Shown one piece after another: positions 33,248 through 43,541 of a stretch of DNA of 64,000 nt. This DNA is from Aeromonas salmonicida subsp. salmonicida. GTDB taxonomy: Bacteria > Pseudomonadota > Gammaproteobacteria > Enterobacterales > Aeromonadaceae. A model generated the notes under the pieces. That model searched no databases. It was given only the letters and a program-made list of their open reading frames with translations, and was not told the DNA's origin. The stretch lies in contig NZ_LSGW01000084.1 of the NCBI RefSeq assembly GCF_001643305.1, positions 58,650 through 122,649 of the forward strand, given 5' to 3'. How positions within the stretch are numbered: the first letter of the stretch is position 1; every line of letters starts with the position of its first letter. The position numbers were made by a program, and so were the translations under genes.

Positions 33248-33272
33248 ACCCGCAATCTGCCAGTCTATTCAG

Positions 33273-33300
33273 ACCGCCGCCATCATGGCGGCGGTTTTTT
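33273..33300 (+). terminator. Terminator of nirBDC-cysG
   Basis: ACCGCCGCC-ATCAT-GGCGGCGGT is followed by TTTTTT. Confidence 0.93.
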
Positions 33301-33397
33301 ATGACGTCTGACGGCACTCATGGTCATAACCTCCTGTTTTGAGTCTGGTATCCTATGGGGAGGTCATCCGGCCAACCGATTTCAGGAATTCCGTTTC

Positions 33398-34822
33398 ATG
33401 TCTCACCCCGTCAAGAACAGCGCCAAACAGCGTGAAAAAGACAGAAGGCGCATCCTCACCCTGCTGCTGGCCGACGATGCCCTCACCGACAGCCTGCTCG
33501 ACCCCCAGTCGGCACAGGATGCGGCGCAGCGCGACCAGACTGGCGAAATCATCCGTCTGGTGAACCGACTGCCCGCCGCCGACGTCGCCGATACCCTGGA
33601 ATCCCTGCCGCCGGACGAGCGCCACGCGCTGTGGCAGCTGGTGAATGAAGAGAAGCATGGCCAGATCCTGGTCGAGGCATCGGAGACGGTGTGGGACAGC
33701 CTCATCAACGGCATGAGCGACAAGGCGCTGCTGCACGCTCTGCGCTCCCTCGATATCGATGATCAGATCTATCTGGGCCAGTACCTGCCTCGCAACCTGA
33801 TGGGCCGCCTGCTCACCTCCATGGCCCCGCCCCAGCGCGACCGGGTACGGGACGTGATCCGCTATGGCAAGCACACTGTCGGCGCCATGATGGACTTCGA
33901 GATCATCACGGTGCGAGCCGAGGTGAGCCTGGCGACCGTGCAGCGCTACCTGCGCCTGCGCGCCAAGATCCCCGTCAACACCGACAAACTGTTCGTCATC
34001 GACAGGCGCAACCGCTTGCAAGGGGAGCTGCCCCTCACCACTTTGCTGCTGCACAAACCGGATACCCTGGTCGCCAACGTCATGGAGCGGGATCCCGTTA
34101 CCTTCGACCCGGAAGACAACGATGAAGCGGCGGCCCGAACCTTCGAGCGGGATGACCTGATTTCCGCGGCCGTGGTGGATGCCAAGGGCAAGCTGATGGG
34201 TCGCCTCACCGTCGCCGAGGTGGTGGACCTGGTGTATGAAGAGAGTGACACAGACCTGCGCCGCATGGGGGGTATCAGCGAAGATGAAGACCTGTTCGCC
34301 CCGGTCAGCAAGGCGGTCAAGACCCGCTGGGCCTGGCTCGCCATCAACCTCTGTACCGCCTTCGTTGCGTCACGGGTCATAGGCCTGTTCGAGCACACCA
34401 TCTCGCAACTGGTGGCGCTGGCGGCCCTGATGCCCATAGTCGCGGGGATCGGTGGCAACACCGGCAACCAGACCATCACCATGATAGTCCGAGCGCTGGC
34501 ACTGCAGCATATCCAGGCGGGCAACATCTCCTTCCTGCTGTGGCGTGAGCTGGGAGTAGCCCTCGTCAACGGCCTGGTATGGGGCGGCACCATGGGGGTC
34601 GCGACCTATCTGCTCTATCAGGATCCGGCGCTGGGTGCCGTGATGACGCTGGCCATGATGATCAACCTGCTGGTCGCAGCCCTGATGGGGGTCATGATTC
34701 CCATGACCATGACCCGTCTCGGCCGGGATCCCGCAATAGGCGCCAGCGTGATGATCACCGCCATCACGGATACCGGCGGCTTCTTCATCTTCCTCGGGTT
34801 GGCCACCCTGTTCCTCATCTAG
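33398..34822 (+). CDS. mgtE: MgtE-family magnesium channel/transporter
   Basis: A 474-residue protein. The superhelical N domain (residues about 30-150) is followed by a CBS pair (VMERDPVTFDPEDNDEAA is in the second) and five transmembrane helices containing GIGGNTGNQT and the conserved Asp in ITDTGGFFIFLG. MgtE is a Mg2+ channel gated by cytoplasmic Mg2+ on the N and CBS domains. The start at 33398 (MSHPVKNSAKQ) has AGGA upstream; earlier in-frame codons are not conserved. No M-box riboswitch was seen in the 150-bp leader. Confidence 0.93.
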   Translation: MSHPVKNSAKQREKDRRRILTLLLADDALTDSLLDPQSAQDAAQRDQTGEIIRLVNRLPAADVADTLESLPPDERHALWQLVNEEKHGQILVEASETVWDSLINGMSDKALLHALRSLDIDDQIYLGQYLPRNLMGRLLTSMAPPQRDRVRDVIRYGKHTVGAMMDFEIITVRAEVSLATVQRYLRLRAKIPVNTDKLFVIDRRNRLQGELPLTTLLLHKPDTLVANVMERDPVTFDPEDNDEAAARTFERDDLISAAVVDAKGKLMGRLTVAEVVDLVYEESDTDLRRMGGISEDEDLFAPVSKAVKTRWAWLAINLCTAFVASRVIGLFEHTISQLVALAALMPIVAGIGGNTGNQTITMIVRALALQHIQAGNISFLLWRELGVALVNGLVWGGTMGVATYLLYQDPALGAVMTLAMMINLLVAALMGVMIPMTMTRLGRDPAIGASVMITAITDTGGFFIFLGLATLFLI

Positions 34823-34843
34823 GAACGACCAGCCTCAAACAAC

Positions 34844-34868
34844 AAAGGGAGCCACTATGGCTCCCTTT
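34844..34868. terminator. Inverted repeat after mgtE, terminator-like
   Basis: AAAGGGAGCC-ACTAT-GGCTCCCTTT lies between the convergent mgtE and a chemoreceptor remnant. T-runs are short on both strands. Confidence 0.6.
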
Positions 34869-34892
34869 GACTATCCCGCCCGGCGCAGGCAG

Positions 34893-35973
34893 CTACACCC
34901 GGTACTTGGCCACCGCCTGGTGGAGCAGCTTGGCCTGCTCGGTCAACCCATGGCTGGATTTGGCATTCTCCTCCGCCATCAGACTCGACTCCTGGGCGAT
35001 ATCACGGATGTTGGTCACGTTGCGATTCACCTCGTTGGCCACCAGGCTCTGCTGCTCGATGGCGGATGCGATTGACTGTGTCATTCACCCGCGAGATGGG
35101 TCTGTCTATGCTGCGTCCCAGCAGTACGCTCATGACGCCAATCAGCACTATGATCACTCCGCCACACACCAGCATCAAACTGTTGAGGCGGGAGGTCTGC
35201 CGTACCAGCTCGTCGGCGATGTGCTGGCCGACAGCCGCAAAGCCCTGCTCGGTCTGATGCACCAGATCCCGCATCTGGTTGCGCAGTCCCTCATCCTCTT
35301 TCAGTCCCAGCACCTGCATCCCCTGCACCAGGGCAACGAAGTCCTGCCGGTACTGCTGGCTGGCCTGCTCCAGCTTGCCACGGTCAGCCTCCGGCAATGC
35401 TGCCAGATTATCCTGGAAGCTCTTGTGCAGGGTCTGGAAACGCTCCAGATACTGGATGTCAGAGCGCAGCATGAAGTCTTTCTCCGCCCGTCTCAGTTGC
35501 AGCATAGTGACGAGCAGCCCTTGCTGATCCAGCTGTTTGAGCCCCTCTTCAACCTGATGCACCGCCGCTCTCAAGCGGCCATAAAGCCCATCTTCCGGCC
35601 CCAACCCGATAGTCTGCTGCTGGGACACCAGATCGTTGAAGGCCTTGCCATAGAGCCCCATCTGCTGATCCAGCCTGGCCAGTTCACCGTGCACGACGCT
35701 GATGTTGTCATCTGTGCTCAGAGTCCGGTTGAGGGTGTGGAAATCAGCCAACTCTTTATTGAAGCGCTCGACGAAGGTCAGATCCTTGCGGATCAGAAAA
35801 TCCTTCTCGGCACGCCGCAGGTTCAACATGGCGATTTCGAGCCCGTCCACATTGCGTTGGGCTTCAGCCAGGTGGCGGCTTACCTGGCTGGAGTAGAGGA
35901 ACAGAGCGCTCAGCACCAGCATGGCAACGGCCACCAGCGCGGTATTCAGGATCAATTTATGACGGATCAACAC
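34893..35973 (-). pseudogene. Chemoreceptor with HBM-type sensor, signalling domain deleted
   Basis: The N-terminal 300 residues are well formed. TM1 is followed by a long helical periplasmic region with two copies of LRRAEKDF (LIRKD and MLRSD), the mark of helical bimodular (HBM) sensors that bind organic acids. TM2 and the start of HAMP (RSIDRPISRVNDTV) follow. The frame then jumps at about 35080 into the last 60 residues of a receptor signalling domain (SIASAIEQQSLVANEVNRNV), in a different frame. About 280 residues, including the CheW/CheA-binding tip, are missing compared with a normal receptor. The product ends within about 25 residues of the junction and cannot signal. Confidence 0.87.
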
Positions 35974-36118
35974 TATGGGCCTCTCACAAACAAGGGATAG
36001 ACTGCATTGAGCTTATGCAGAAAACGTTATCCCTGTTGTTGTTCAAGGAATATTCATTGAAATGCCAGTCCCACTCCTTATACTGGTTCCACCTGTTTCC
36101 AGCGGTGGATTTGACACA

Positions 36119-36604
36119 ATGGAATACAACACTTCAGAACTGTGCGACATCTATCAGGACATGGTGGATGTGCTCGAACCCATGCTCTGCTCCTTCGGCG
36201 GCCGCGCCTCTTTCGGCGGCGTCATCACCACGGTGAAATGCTTTGAATCAAACGGTCTTATTCGTGAGCTCGTCAAAGAGAACGGCGTCGGCCGCGTGCT
36301 GCTGATCGATGGCGGTGGCTCCATGCGCCGTGCCCTGATCGACAGCGACATTGCCACCACGGCCGCCGAGAACGAGTGGGAAGGGATCGTCTGCTATGGC
36401 TGCGTGCGCGAAGTCGACATCCTGGAAGATCTGGATATCGGCATCCAGGCACTGGCGGCCATTCCGGTCGGCGCCGACAGCAAGGACGTGGGAGAGACGG
36501 ATCTGCCGGTCAACTTCGGTGGCGTCACCTTCCTGCCGGATGATCATCTCTACGCAGATACCACAGGGGTGATCCTCTCCCCTGAGGCACTCGATATCGA
36601 GTAA
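36119..36604 (+). CDS. rraA: RraA, RNase E activity regulator A
   Basis: A 161-residue protein, the same length as E. coli RraA. It carries [21 protein letters not shown], the GGRASFGG loop, the [19 protein letters not shown] segment and CYGCVREVD. RraA trimers bind the RNase E C-terminal scaffold and DEAD-box helicases and restrain RNA decay. The start at 36119 matches the family; an open extension to 36062 is not conserved. The ribosome site is weak (GGTGG). Confidence 0.95.
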   Translation: MEYNTSELCDIYQDMVDVLEPMLCSFGGRASFGGVITTVKCFESNGLIRELVKENGVGRVLLIDGGGSMRRALIDSDIATTAAENEWEGIVCYGCVREVDILEDLDIGIQALAAIPVGADSKDVGETDLPVNFGGVTFLPDDHLYADTTGVILSPEALDIE

Positions 36605-36622
36605 GCCGAAATCAACATGACG

Positions 36623-36647
36623 ATGGGAGCCTTGGCTCCCATTTTTT
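36623..36647 (+). terminator. Terminator of rraA
   Basis: ATGGGAGCC-TT-GGCTCCCAT is followed by TTTTTT. Confidence 0.93.
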
Positions 36648-36673
36648 ATGGCTGAAACTTGCTGAAAAAAAGA

Positions 36674-36785
36674 CAAAAAAAGAGGGCCAGAAGAACTGGC
36701 CCTATAACTGGAAGCAATGTGAGCAATGTCGTGCCTTCACAAGAAGTCCATCACGTTGGAACGAATGAAGTCTTTCCCGGAAAAC
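36674..36785 (-). ncRNA. ryhB: RyhB, Fur-regulated iron-sparing sRNA
   Basis: About 112 nt on the minus strand, in the gap between convergent rraA and yhhQ. The core at 36708-36736 reads GCACGACATTGCTCACATTG followed by CTTCCAG, identical over this stretch to the E. coli RyhB seed that pairs with sodB and sdhCDAB mRNAs. It ends in the hairpin AGGGCCAG/CTGGCCCT and a run of eight T, the Hfq-binding 3' end. A promoter overlapping a Fur box lies immediately upstream. The 5' end is inferred from the promoter. It is expected to be made under iron limitation and to repress non-essential iron-protein genes. Confidence 0.92.
36683..36703 (-). terminator. Terminator of ryhB
   Basis: The stem AGGGCCAG/CTGGCCCT has a TTCTT loop, followed on the minus strand by TCTTTTTTTG (down to about 36674). 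Confidence 0.9.
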
Positions 36786-36791
36786 AAGTTA

Positions 36792-36820
36792 ACAATAATC
36801 ATTCTCATTTAACTAAGCAA
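36792..36820 (-). promoter_or_regulatory. ryhB promoter with overlapping Fur box
   Basis: TTGCTT at 36815-36820, a 17-bp spacer and TATTGT at 36792-36797 form a good sigma-70 promoter. The spacer and -10 read AATGAGAATGATTATTGTT, a recognisable Fur box. Fur-Fe2+ would shut the promoter when iron is plentiful. Confidence 0.87.
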
Positions 36821-36840
36821 CCCTTATTTTCCGAAAGTGC

Positions 36841-36870
36841 AAAAAAATTGACCACCGCTGGGGTGGTCAA
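36841..36870 (-). terminator. Terminator of yhhQ
   Basis: TTGACCACC/GGTGGTCAA is followed on the minus strand by TTTTTTT, five bases after the yhhQ stop codon. It also isolates yhhQ transcription from ryhB downstream. Confidence 0.9.
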
Positions 36871-36875
36871 TCTCG

Positions 36876-37550
36876 TCAGGCTTGGCGCGTCGCCGTTTGC
36901 AGACCGGCCAATCCGGCCTCACCCACCAGCTTGCGGCTGAGGTAACGCAGCAAAACACCGTAGAGCGGTACAAACAACCCAAGGCTTATCAGCAGCTTAA
37001 ATACATAGTCCACGGTGGCGATCTCGACCCAGTGATCGGCCATGAAGGGATCCGTGCTGCGCCAGAAGGCGATGCTGAAGAAGGCGATGGTATCCACCAG
37101 ATTGCCAAACAGGGTCGAGGCAGCTGGCGCCACCCACCAGGCCCTGAGCAGCCGCAGCCGGTTGAACACCACCACATCCATGAACTGGCCCACCAGATAG
37201 GCCATGAAACTGGCCAGAGCGATGCGCGCCACGAACAGGTTGAACTCGGCCAGATTACCGACCCCCTGGAAACTGCCTTCGAAAAACAGTACCGAGAGGA
37301 CATAGGACACCGTCAGCGCAGGCAGCATGACTGTCTGGATAATCTTGCGTGCCAGGCCGGCACCGAAGATTCGCACCGTCAGGTCGGTGGCCAGAAAGAT
37401 GAACGGGAAGCTGAACGCCCCCCAAGTGGTGTGAAAGCCGAAAATGGTGATCGGCAGCTGCACCAGATAGTTGCTGCTGGCAATGATCAGGATATGGAAC
37501 AAAGAGAGACGCACCAGCGCCGTGCGGTGCTGAGCAGGGGTCAAATTCAT
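36876..37550 (-). CDS. yhhQ: YhhQ, queuosine-precursor (preQ0/preQ1) transporter
   Basis: A 224-residue inner-membrane protein of the vitamin-uptake-like YhhQ/COG1738 family with about six hydrophobic helices. It has the conserved FPFIFLATDLTVRIFG and FGNLVDTIAFFSIAFW segments. It imports deazaguanine precursors for the tRNA modification queuosine. The start at 37550 (MNLTPAQHR) has AAGG eight bases upstream. That AAGG belongs to a preQ1-I riboswitch, which independently supports the assigned substrate. Confidence 0.93.
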   Translation of the reverse strand: MNLTPAQHRTALVRLSLFHILIIASSNYLVQLPITIFGFHTTWGAFSFPFIFLATDLTVRIFGAGLARKIIQTVMLPALTVSYVLSVLFFEGSFQGVGNLAEFNLFVARIALASFMAYLVGQFMDVVVFNRLRLLRAWWVAPAASTLFGNLVDTIAFFSIAFWRSTDPFMADHWVEIATVDYVFKLLISLGLFVPLYGVLLRYLSRKLVGEAGLAGLQTATRQA

Positions 37551-37557
37551 ATTGTGA

Positions 37558-37590
37558 CCTTTTTGGTTAATGGGGTTAGGGAACCCATAC
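37558..37590 (-). promoter_or_regulatory. preQ1-I riboswitch controlling yhhQ translation
   Basis: On the minus strand the leader reads TATGGGTTCCCTAACCCCAT followed by TAACCAAAAAGG. P1 is ATGGG/CCCAT; its loop holds TTCCCTAAC and the A-rich tail TTAACCAAAAA can form the H-type pseudoknot. This closely matches the Thermoanaerobacter tengcongensis preQ1 aptamer. The terminal AAGG is the yhhQ ribosome binding site, so ligand binding would hide it and shut off import. Confidence 0.87.
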
Positions 37591-37630
37591 CGCCACCATT
37601 GGCGATAATTGAGGGGCGAGATTATACGCC

Positions 37631-37742
37631 CCCCAACTGATAGTTCAATCTTTATGCTGCTGATTCGGCCAGCGGCCATTGTCGCCTAAGGGTCAAGACC
37701 ATAGGCCCCAAACCGATAGTTCAATCTTTATGCAGTCGGCCA
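37631..37742. repeat. Direct repeat at the 3' end of the small gene upstream of yhhQ
   Basis: CCCCAACTGATAGTTC...TCGGCC (37631-37670) is repeated as CCCCAAACCGATAGTTC...TCGGCC (37707-37742), with an exact 19-base core (37639-37657 and 37715-37733). The outer copy includes the stop codon of the 95-residue gene, so the inner copy looks like a duplicated gene end lying in the yhhQ leader. Confidence 0.75.
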
Positions 37743-38008
37743 AGCCAGATCACCACCTCGCGATCTGCCGGCTGCACTGCCGCCAGCCAGCAACCGCTGT
37801 AGTGCTCATATTCCAGCCTGAGCTGACTCCCTTCAAATTCCAGCCGCCAGCTGTGACGATCGGCGCCCCACACCTTGTCGACAAGCCCTAACTCCCACTT
37901 CTGCAGCAAGCCCTCAGCCAGCGCCGGAAAGGTATCCCAGCAGAGTCCCGGGCAATCCAGCATCACAACGCCTTGTTCCAGTTCGATGCGATTCACGCGC
38001 CAATTCAT
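37721..38008 (-). CDS. Conserved hypothetical small protein (possibly DUF3630)
   Basis: A 95-residue soluble protein, MNWRVNRIELEQGVVML, rich in Trp and Leu (DCPGLCWDTFPALAEGLLQKW, DRHSWRLEFEG). There is no signal peptide and no transmembrane segment. I have only a loose impression of similarity to the small DUF3630 proteins of Vibrio/Aeromonas and assign no function. It follows selO by 10 bp on the same strand, so the two are probably co-transcribed. Confidence 0.65.
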   Translation of the reverse strand: MNWRVNRIELEQGVVMLDCPGLCWDTFPALAEGLLQKWELGLVDKVWGADRHSWRLEFEGSQLRLEYEHYSGCWLAAVQPADREVVIWLGRLHKD

Positions 38009-38018
38009 GGTTTATTCC

Positions 38019-39446
38019 TCAGCTACTGCAAGAAAGCTCACCACCGCAATACCACTGGGGGACGGGCGTAGCCAGATCTGCATACTCGGGTTGTTCATCA
38101 TAGGGCTGCTGCAAGGCAGCAAGCAGCCGCTCGAACTGGGTCATATCCCCACCCTCGGCGGCATCTATCGCCTGCTGGGCCAGGGCATTGCGCAGCACGT
38201 ACTTGGGATTGATGGCATCCATCTGTGCCTTGCGGACGGCATCCTCGCCCCCCTCCCGGGTCAGCCTGACCCGATAAAGTTCAAGCCATCCCTGCCAGAG
38301 GTCAGGATCCGGCAGCAAGGCCAGCAGAGAGGCAGGCCACTCACCCGTTCCTGTCACCTCACCCAGCCGGCGCAGGAAGAGGTGATAATCCACCCCCTGG
38401 CTCGCCAGCAGCTGGAACAGCTGGCGGAACAGGGCGGGATCTTCCTCCTCCCACTGCGTCAGCCCAAGCTTGGCTCGCATCAGCTCGGAGTAGTGCAGCA
38501 TCAGCTGATGTTCGTACTGGGCCAGCGAGGTGGCCAGGGCGTCGCCGTCGACATGCCCGGCCAGCGCCTGAGCCAGCTTTTGCAGATTCCAGTAACCCAC
38601 CGCCGGTTGCTGATCCAGTGCATAGCGACCATCCGGATCCGAGTGGTTGCAGACAAAATCCGGCACATAGGCATCGATGAAACCGTAGGGACCGTAATCC
38701 AGGGTCAGTCCGAGCAGGGACATGTTGTCGGTATTGAGCACACCGTGGCAGAAACCCGCAGCCTGCCACTTGGCGATGAGTCGTGCCGTGCGGCGCACGA
38801 CTTCGGCAAACAGCTCGGCGCCGTTTTCCAGTTCGGGGAAGTGGTAACGCAGCAGATAGTCGATGAGAGCCGGGATCTTCTCCCCCTGACCACTCCAGGC
38901 AAAGTATTCGATGTGACCGAAGCGCAGATGGCTGGGCGCGGTACGCAACACGGTTGCGCCCGTCTCTTCCTGCTCCCGGTAGACAGGCTCCTTGCTGCCC
39001 ACCAGCACCAGTGCGCGGGTGGTAGGAATACCGAGGGCATGGAGCGCCTCTGAGGCGAGATACTCGCGGATGCTGGATCGCAGCACGGCTCGGCCGTCAC
39101 CGAAGCGGGAGAAGGGCGTCTTGCCCGCCCCTTTCAGGTGCAGATCCCAGCGCTGGCCATCGGTGGCTAGTTGTTCCCCCAGCAACAGGGCGCGGCCATC
39201 ACCGAGGCGCGGGCTGTAACCACCAAACTGATGGCCCGCATAGACCTGCGCCACAGGCTGCATGCCGGGCAGCGGCTGCCCCAGACCACAACAGGCAAGC
39301 CAGTCTGTGTCACTGACACCATCCAGCCCCAGCTCGGCCAGCAGGCCACGATTGAGATGCAGCAACCTGGGTTCACGCAGTGGCTGGGGGACGACAGGCT
39401 CACAAGCCCAGGGCAATTCAGTGGCAAAAGTGTTGATCAGCTTCAT
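38019..39446 (-). CDS. selO: SelO (YdiU), pseudokinase-fold protein AMPylase
   Basis: A 475-residue member of the SelO/YdiU family (E. coli 478). The kinase-like core has AGHQFGGYSPRLGDGRALLLGE, LHLKGAGKTPFSRFGDGRAVLRSS, catalytic region GFCHGVLNTDNMS and metal site TLDYGPYGFID. It ends GGELSCSS, with the C-terminal Cys where some family members carry selenocysteine. SelO transfers AMP to protein substrates and is linked to oxidative stress. The start at 39446 gives MKLINTFATELPW; the ribosome site is weak. Confidence 0.95.
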   Translation of the reverse strand: MKLINTFATELPWACEPVVPQPLREPRLLHLNRGLLAELGLDGVSDTDWLACCGLGQPLPGMQPVAQVYAGHQFGGYSPRLGDGRALLLGEQLATDGQRWDLHLKGAGKTPFSRFGDGRAVLRSSIREYLASEALHALGIPTTRALVLVGSKEPVYREQEETGATVLRTAPSHLRFGHIEYFAWSGQGEKIPALIDYLLRYHFPELENGAELFAEVVRRTARLIAKWQAAGFCHGVLNTDNMSLLGLTLDYGPYGFIDAYVPDFVCNHSDPDGRYALDQQPAVGYWNLQKLAQALAGHVDGDALATSLAQYEHQLMLHYSELMRAKLGLTQWEEEDPALFRQLFQLLASQGVDYHLFLRRLGEVTGTGEWPASLLALLPDPDLWQGWLELYRVRLTREGGEDAVRKAQMDAINPKYVLRNALAQQAIDAAEGGDMTQFERLLAALQQPYDEQPEYADLATPVPQWYCGGELSCSS

Positions 39447-39550
39447 GGTGGTGCGATTCGTCCCTGCGTATGCTCGTGTCACTCTTTATACCGCCGTCGG
39501 CCGAGTTCGGCTAACGGGCGATTGCGCTATTTCATTTCAAGGAGAAGAAG

Positions 39551-39853
39551 ATGCAAAGATGGGTGTATGCCCTGCCGCTGCTGGCACTGGCTTGGGGACA
39601 TCTGGCCAAGGCCGCCGATATCGAAGCGGGCAAGGCCAAGGCGGCGGTCTGTGCTGCCTGTCACGGGGTAGAAGGCAAGGCACTGATCCCCCACTATCCC
39701 CATCTGGCTGGCCAGAACCACGCCTATCTGGTGAAACAGCTGAAAGCCTTCAAGGATGGCAGCCGCCAGGAGCCCTTGATGGTGCCTTTTATGGCCCCCT
39801 TGACCGAAGCAGACATGGAAAATCTGGCTGCCTTCTATGCCAGCTTGAAATAA
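39551..39853 (+). CDS. Small periplasmic c-type cytochrome
   Basis: A 100-residue protein with a signal peptide (cleavage near KAA-22/DIEAGK), one haem-binding CAACH at about residues 34-38 and a distal Met in MVPFMAPL. Size and motifs fit a class I cytochrome c (c4/c5-like single domain) acting as a periplasmic electron carrier. AAGGAGAAGAAG directly precedes the ATG. Divergent from selO across 104 bp. The partner oxidase or reductase is not evident. Confidence 0.9.
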   Translation: MQRWVYALPLLALAWGHLAKAADIEAGKAKAAVCAACHGVEGKALIPHYPHLAGQNHAYLVKQLKAFKDGSRQEPLMVPFMAPLTEADMENLAAFYASLK

Positions 39854-39954
39854 CCCGCCTTATCCAGGCGACCCAACCCTCATCTTGCCCTGAGTTGGAG
39901 GTGAAAAATTTCGCCTCCCCTCCCGCCCTTCTGAGCGGGAGTCAGGGTCATTGC

Positions 39955-41778
<1,824 letters not shown>

Positions 41779-41911
41779 GGGCTCTCCTTTGGGGTCGCCA
41801 TTCTAAAGCAGCCGCCGCTCACAATAAACCTGCCATTGCGACTGTTAAGGAAGTGTTGCAGACTGGCTGGAGTTTTTACTCGGCTTTGATAACAGGGATC
41901 GGTATCAGAGA

Positions 41912-42376
41912 ATGAAACACATACTGAAGAAGATGGCGCTCAGTGGCATTGCCAACCTGTTCGCCGAGCGGATGCCGTTCAACAAGCTGATTGGCATGCA
42001 GGTGACCCACTACGACTTTGACAAGGTGGAGCTGCGCATCAAGATGGATGACAAGCTGATCGGCAACCCCTTCCACAACATCTTGCACGGCGGCGTCACC
42101 GCCAGTCTGCTGGATGTGGCCGGCGGCATGATAGTCGCCGCCTCCTGCATCGACGAGCTGGAAGACTTCTCCCCCAACTACCTCAAGGAGCGATTCTCCC
42201 GCCTCGGCACCATCGATCTGCGGGTGGACTACCTGCGCCCGGGCCGCGGCAACGAGTTCATCGCCACCGCCCACATCATCCGTGCTGGCAGCAAGGTCGC
42301 CGTCGCCCGAATGGAACTGCACAACGAAGAGGGCACCCACATCGCCTTCGGTACCGGAACCTATCTGGTGGGCTGA
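41912..42376 (+). CDS. yigI: YigI-like hotdog-fold acyl-CoA thioesterase
   Basis: A 154-residue PaaI/YigI-type hotdog protein. The conserved HGGVTASLLDVAGGMIV and LGTIDLRVDYLRPGRGNEF are nearly identical to E. coli YigI, as is the C-terminal KVAVARMELHNEE. The family hydrolyses medium/long acyl-CoAs. It is divergent from recQ across 133 bp, a neighbourhood similar to enterics where yigI lies near recQ. Confidence 0.93.
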   Translation: MKHILKKMALSGIANLFAERMPFNKLIGMQVTHYDFDKVELRIKMDDKLIGNPFHNILHGGVTASLLDVAGGMIVAASCIDELEDFSPNYLKERFSRLGTIDLRVDYLRPGRGNEFIATAHIIRAGSKVAVARMELHNEEGTHIAFGTGTYLVG

Positions 42377-42500
42377 CCCCACCTATTGCATAAAAATCAC
42401 GCTGCTAATCTGATTTTAATCATTAGAATCGTTACCCCCTCTGCCGCCCACGGGTCCATACTGAAATTCGGGATTGTGTGCAGAGGGAGGATTGCAGGCG

Positions 42501-43028
42501 ATGAGTGCGAAACTGGCCACCAAACCATCCAGAGCCTTGTTGACACAGCTCGAGTCCATGCTCGACGAGGTGCAGACACCCGAGTGTCGCCACTGGCTGG
42601 AACAGGAGCTTGAGGGATACTCTCTCTGTTCGCACCTGCCCTGGTATCGCATCGTAGCCTGTCGGCAACGCGGTCACTTCTTGGATCTGAAGACGGGAAA
42701 ATATTTGACCTGTCACATAAACAGTCAAACGCTAAGCCAACGCGATCTGGCCCAGATTCAGTTCATTTATGCCCGTGAACCCGCCGCCCATTATCTACTG
42801 CAACGCAATTCCGGTATTGAACCCTGGCCAGAACAGCTGCTGGAAGATTATCAGGAGCAGTTGATCCCCGGCCATTTATGCCTGCAAGCCTGGCATGAGC
42901 CCGTGTCTTCATTACGTTCACAACTGATGGAGGGAATCGAACATTTCATTAGTGAGTACCCCAAGCACGCGGCCTTGCAACCTCAACACAGCTTCAAGGC
43001 ATTGCGGCATCAGCATTGGCATATCTGA
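42501..43028 (+). CDS. Orphan protein with AbiTii-like N-terminus
   Basis: A 175-residue soluble protein. The first about 75 residues (LESMLDEVQTPECRHWLEQE, LEGYSLCSHLPWYRI, then a glycine-containing beta segment) resemble the AbiTii domain pattern of a helical start, a W-x2-E-L-x-GY motif and a P-x-YR motif, found at the N-terminus of some abortive-infection and other modular proteins. The C-terminal about 100 residues match nothing I recognise. It is a single gene with its own terminator and no toxin or nuclease motif, so a defence role is only a possibility. The start at 42501 has GGAGG further upstream. Confidence 0.6.
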   Translation: MSAKLATKPSRALLTQLESMLDEVQTPECRHWLEQELEGYSLCSHLPWYRIVACRQRGHFLDLKTGKYLTCHINSQTLSQRDLAQIQFIYAREPAAHYLLQRNSGIEPWPEQLLEDYQEQLIPGHLCLQAWHEPVSSLRSQLMEGIEHFISEYPKHAALQPQHSFKALRHQHWHI

Positions 43029-43124
43029 GTAAGCGCCTGGCGCGCAAGGAGGGCACCATAGACAAGACCCATAGCGAGATTGCCACAATCTAGAGTGCCG
43101 GAGTCAGGATCAGACTCCCCCCAT

Positions 43125-43148
43125 GGGCCACCGAGCGGTGGCCCTTTT
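43125..43148 (+). terminator. Terminator after the AbiTii-like gene
   Basis: GGGCCACC-GAGC-GGTGGCCC is followed by TTTTAA. A second small hairpin (GGAGTC/GACTCC, about 43100-43118) precedes it. The remaining gap to the tRNA holds no gene. Confidence 0.85.
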
Positions 43149-43276
43149 AATGGCTGCGCAACACGACGGCAAGAAGAGACAAGAGGAAAGAGAAAAGAAA
43201 AGCTGTCTCGGTATCGATATGCCTCGGTCACAACCAGCAATATTTCTCGTACCGAGGATCAGCAAAATCCAGATGC

Positions 43277-43307
43277 GAAAAGGCCGCTCATTGAGCGGCC
43301 TTTTCTA
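43277..43307 (-). terminator. Terminator of the tRNA-Pro gene
   Basis: GAAAAGGCCGCTCA/TGAGCGGCCTTTTC is symmetrical and lies just downstream of the tRNA on the minus strand. Confidence 0.88.
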
Positions 43308-43310
43308 ATA

Positions 43311-43387
<77 letters not shown>

Positions 43388-43541
43388 ATGTCTGCGGGGC
43401 GAGAATTTACCTAAAGCCCTGACATGACACAAGCCTTTTTTACGTTTGACAGGAAAAAAGTGGCCATTGGTTCAACTATTCAACGCTTTGGCCCAGGGTT
43501 CACAGAAAGGGTGCACCGCTGTGACATTTTTCCAACCTACC

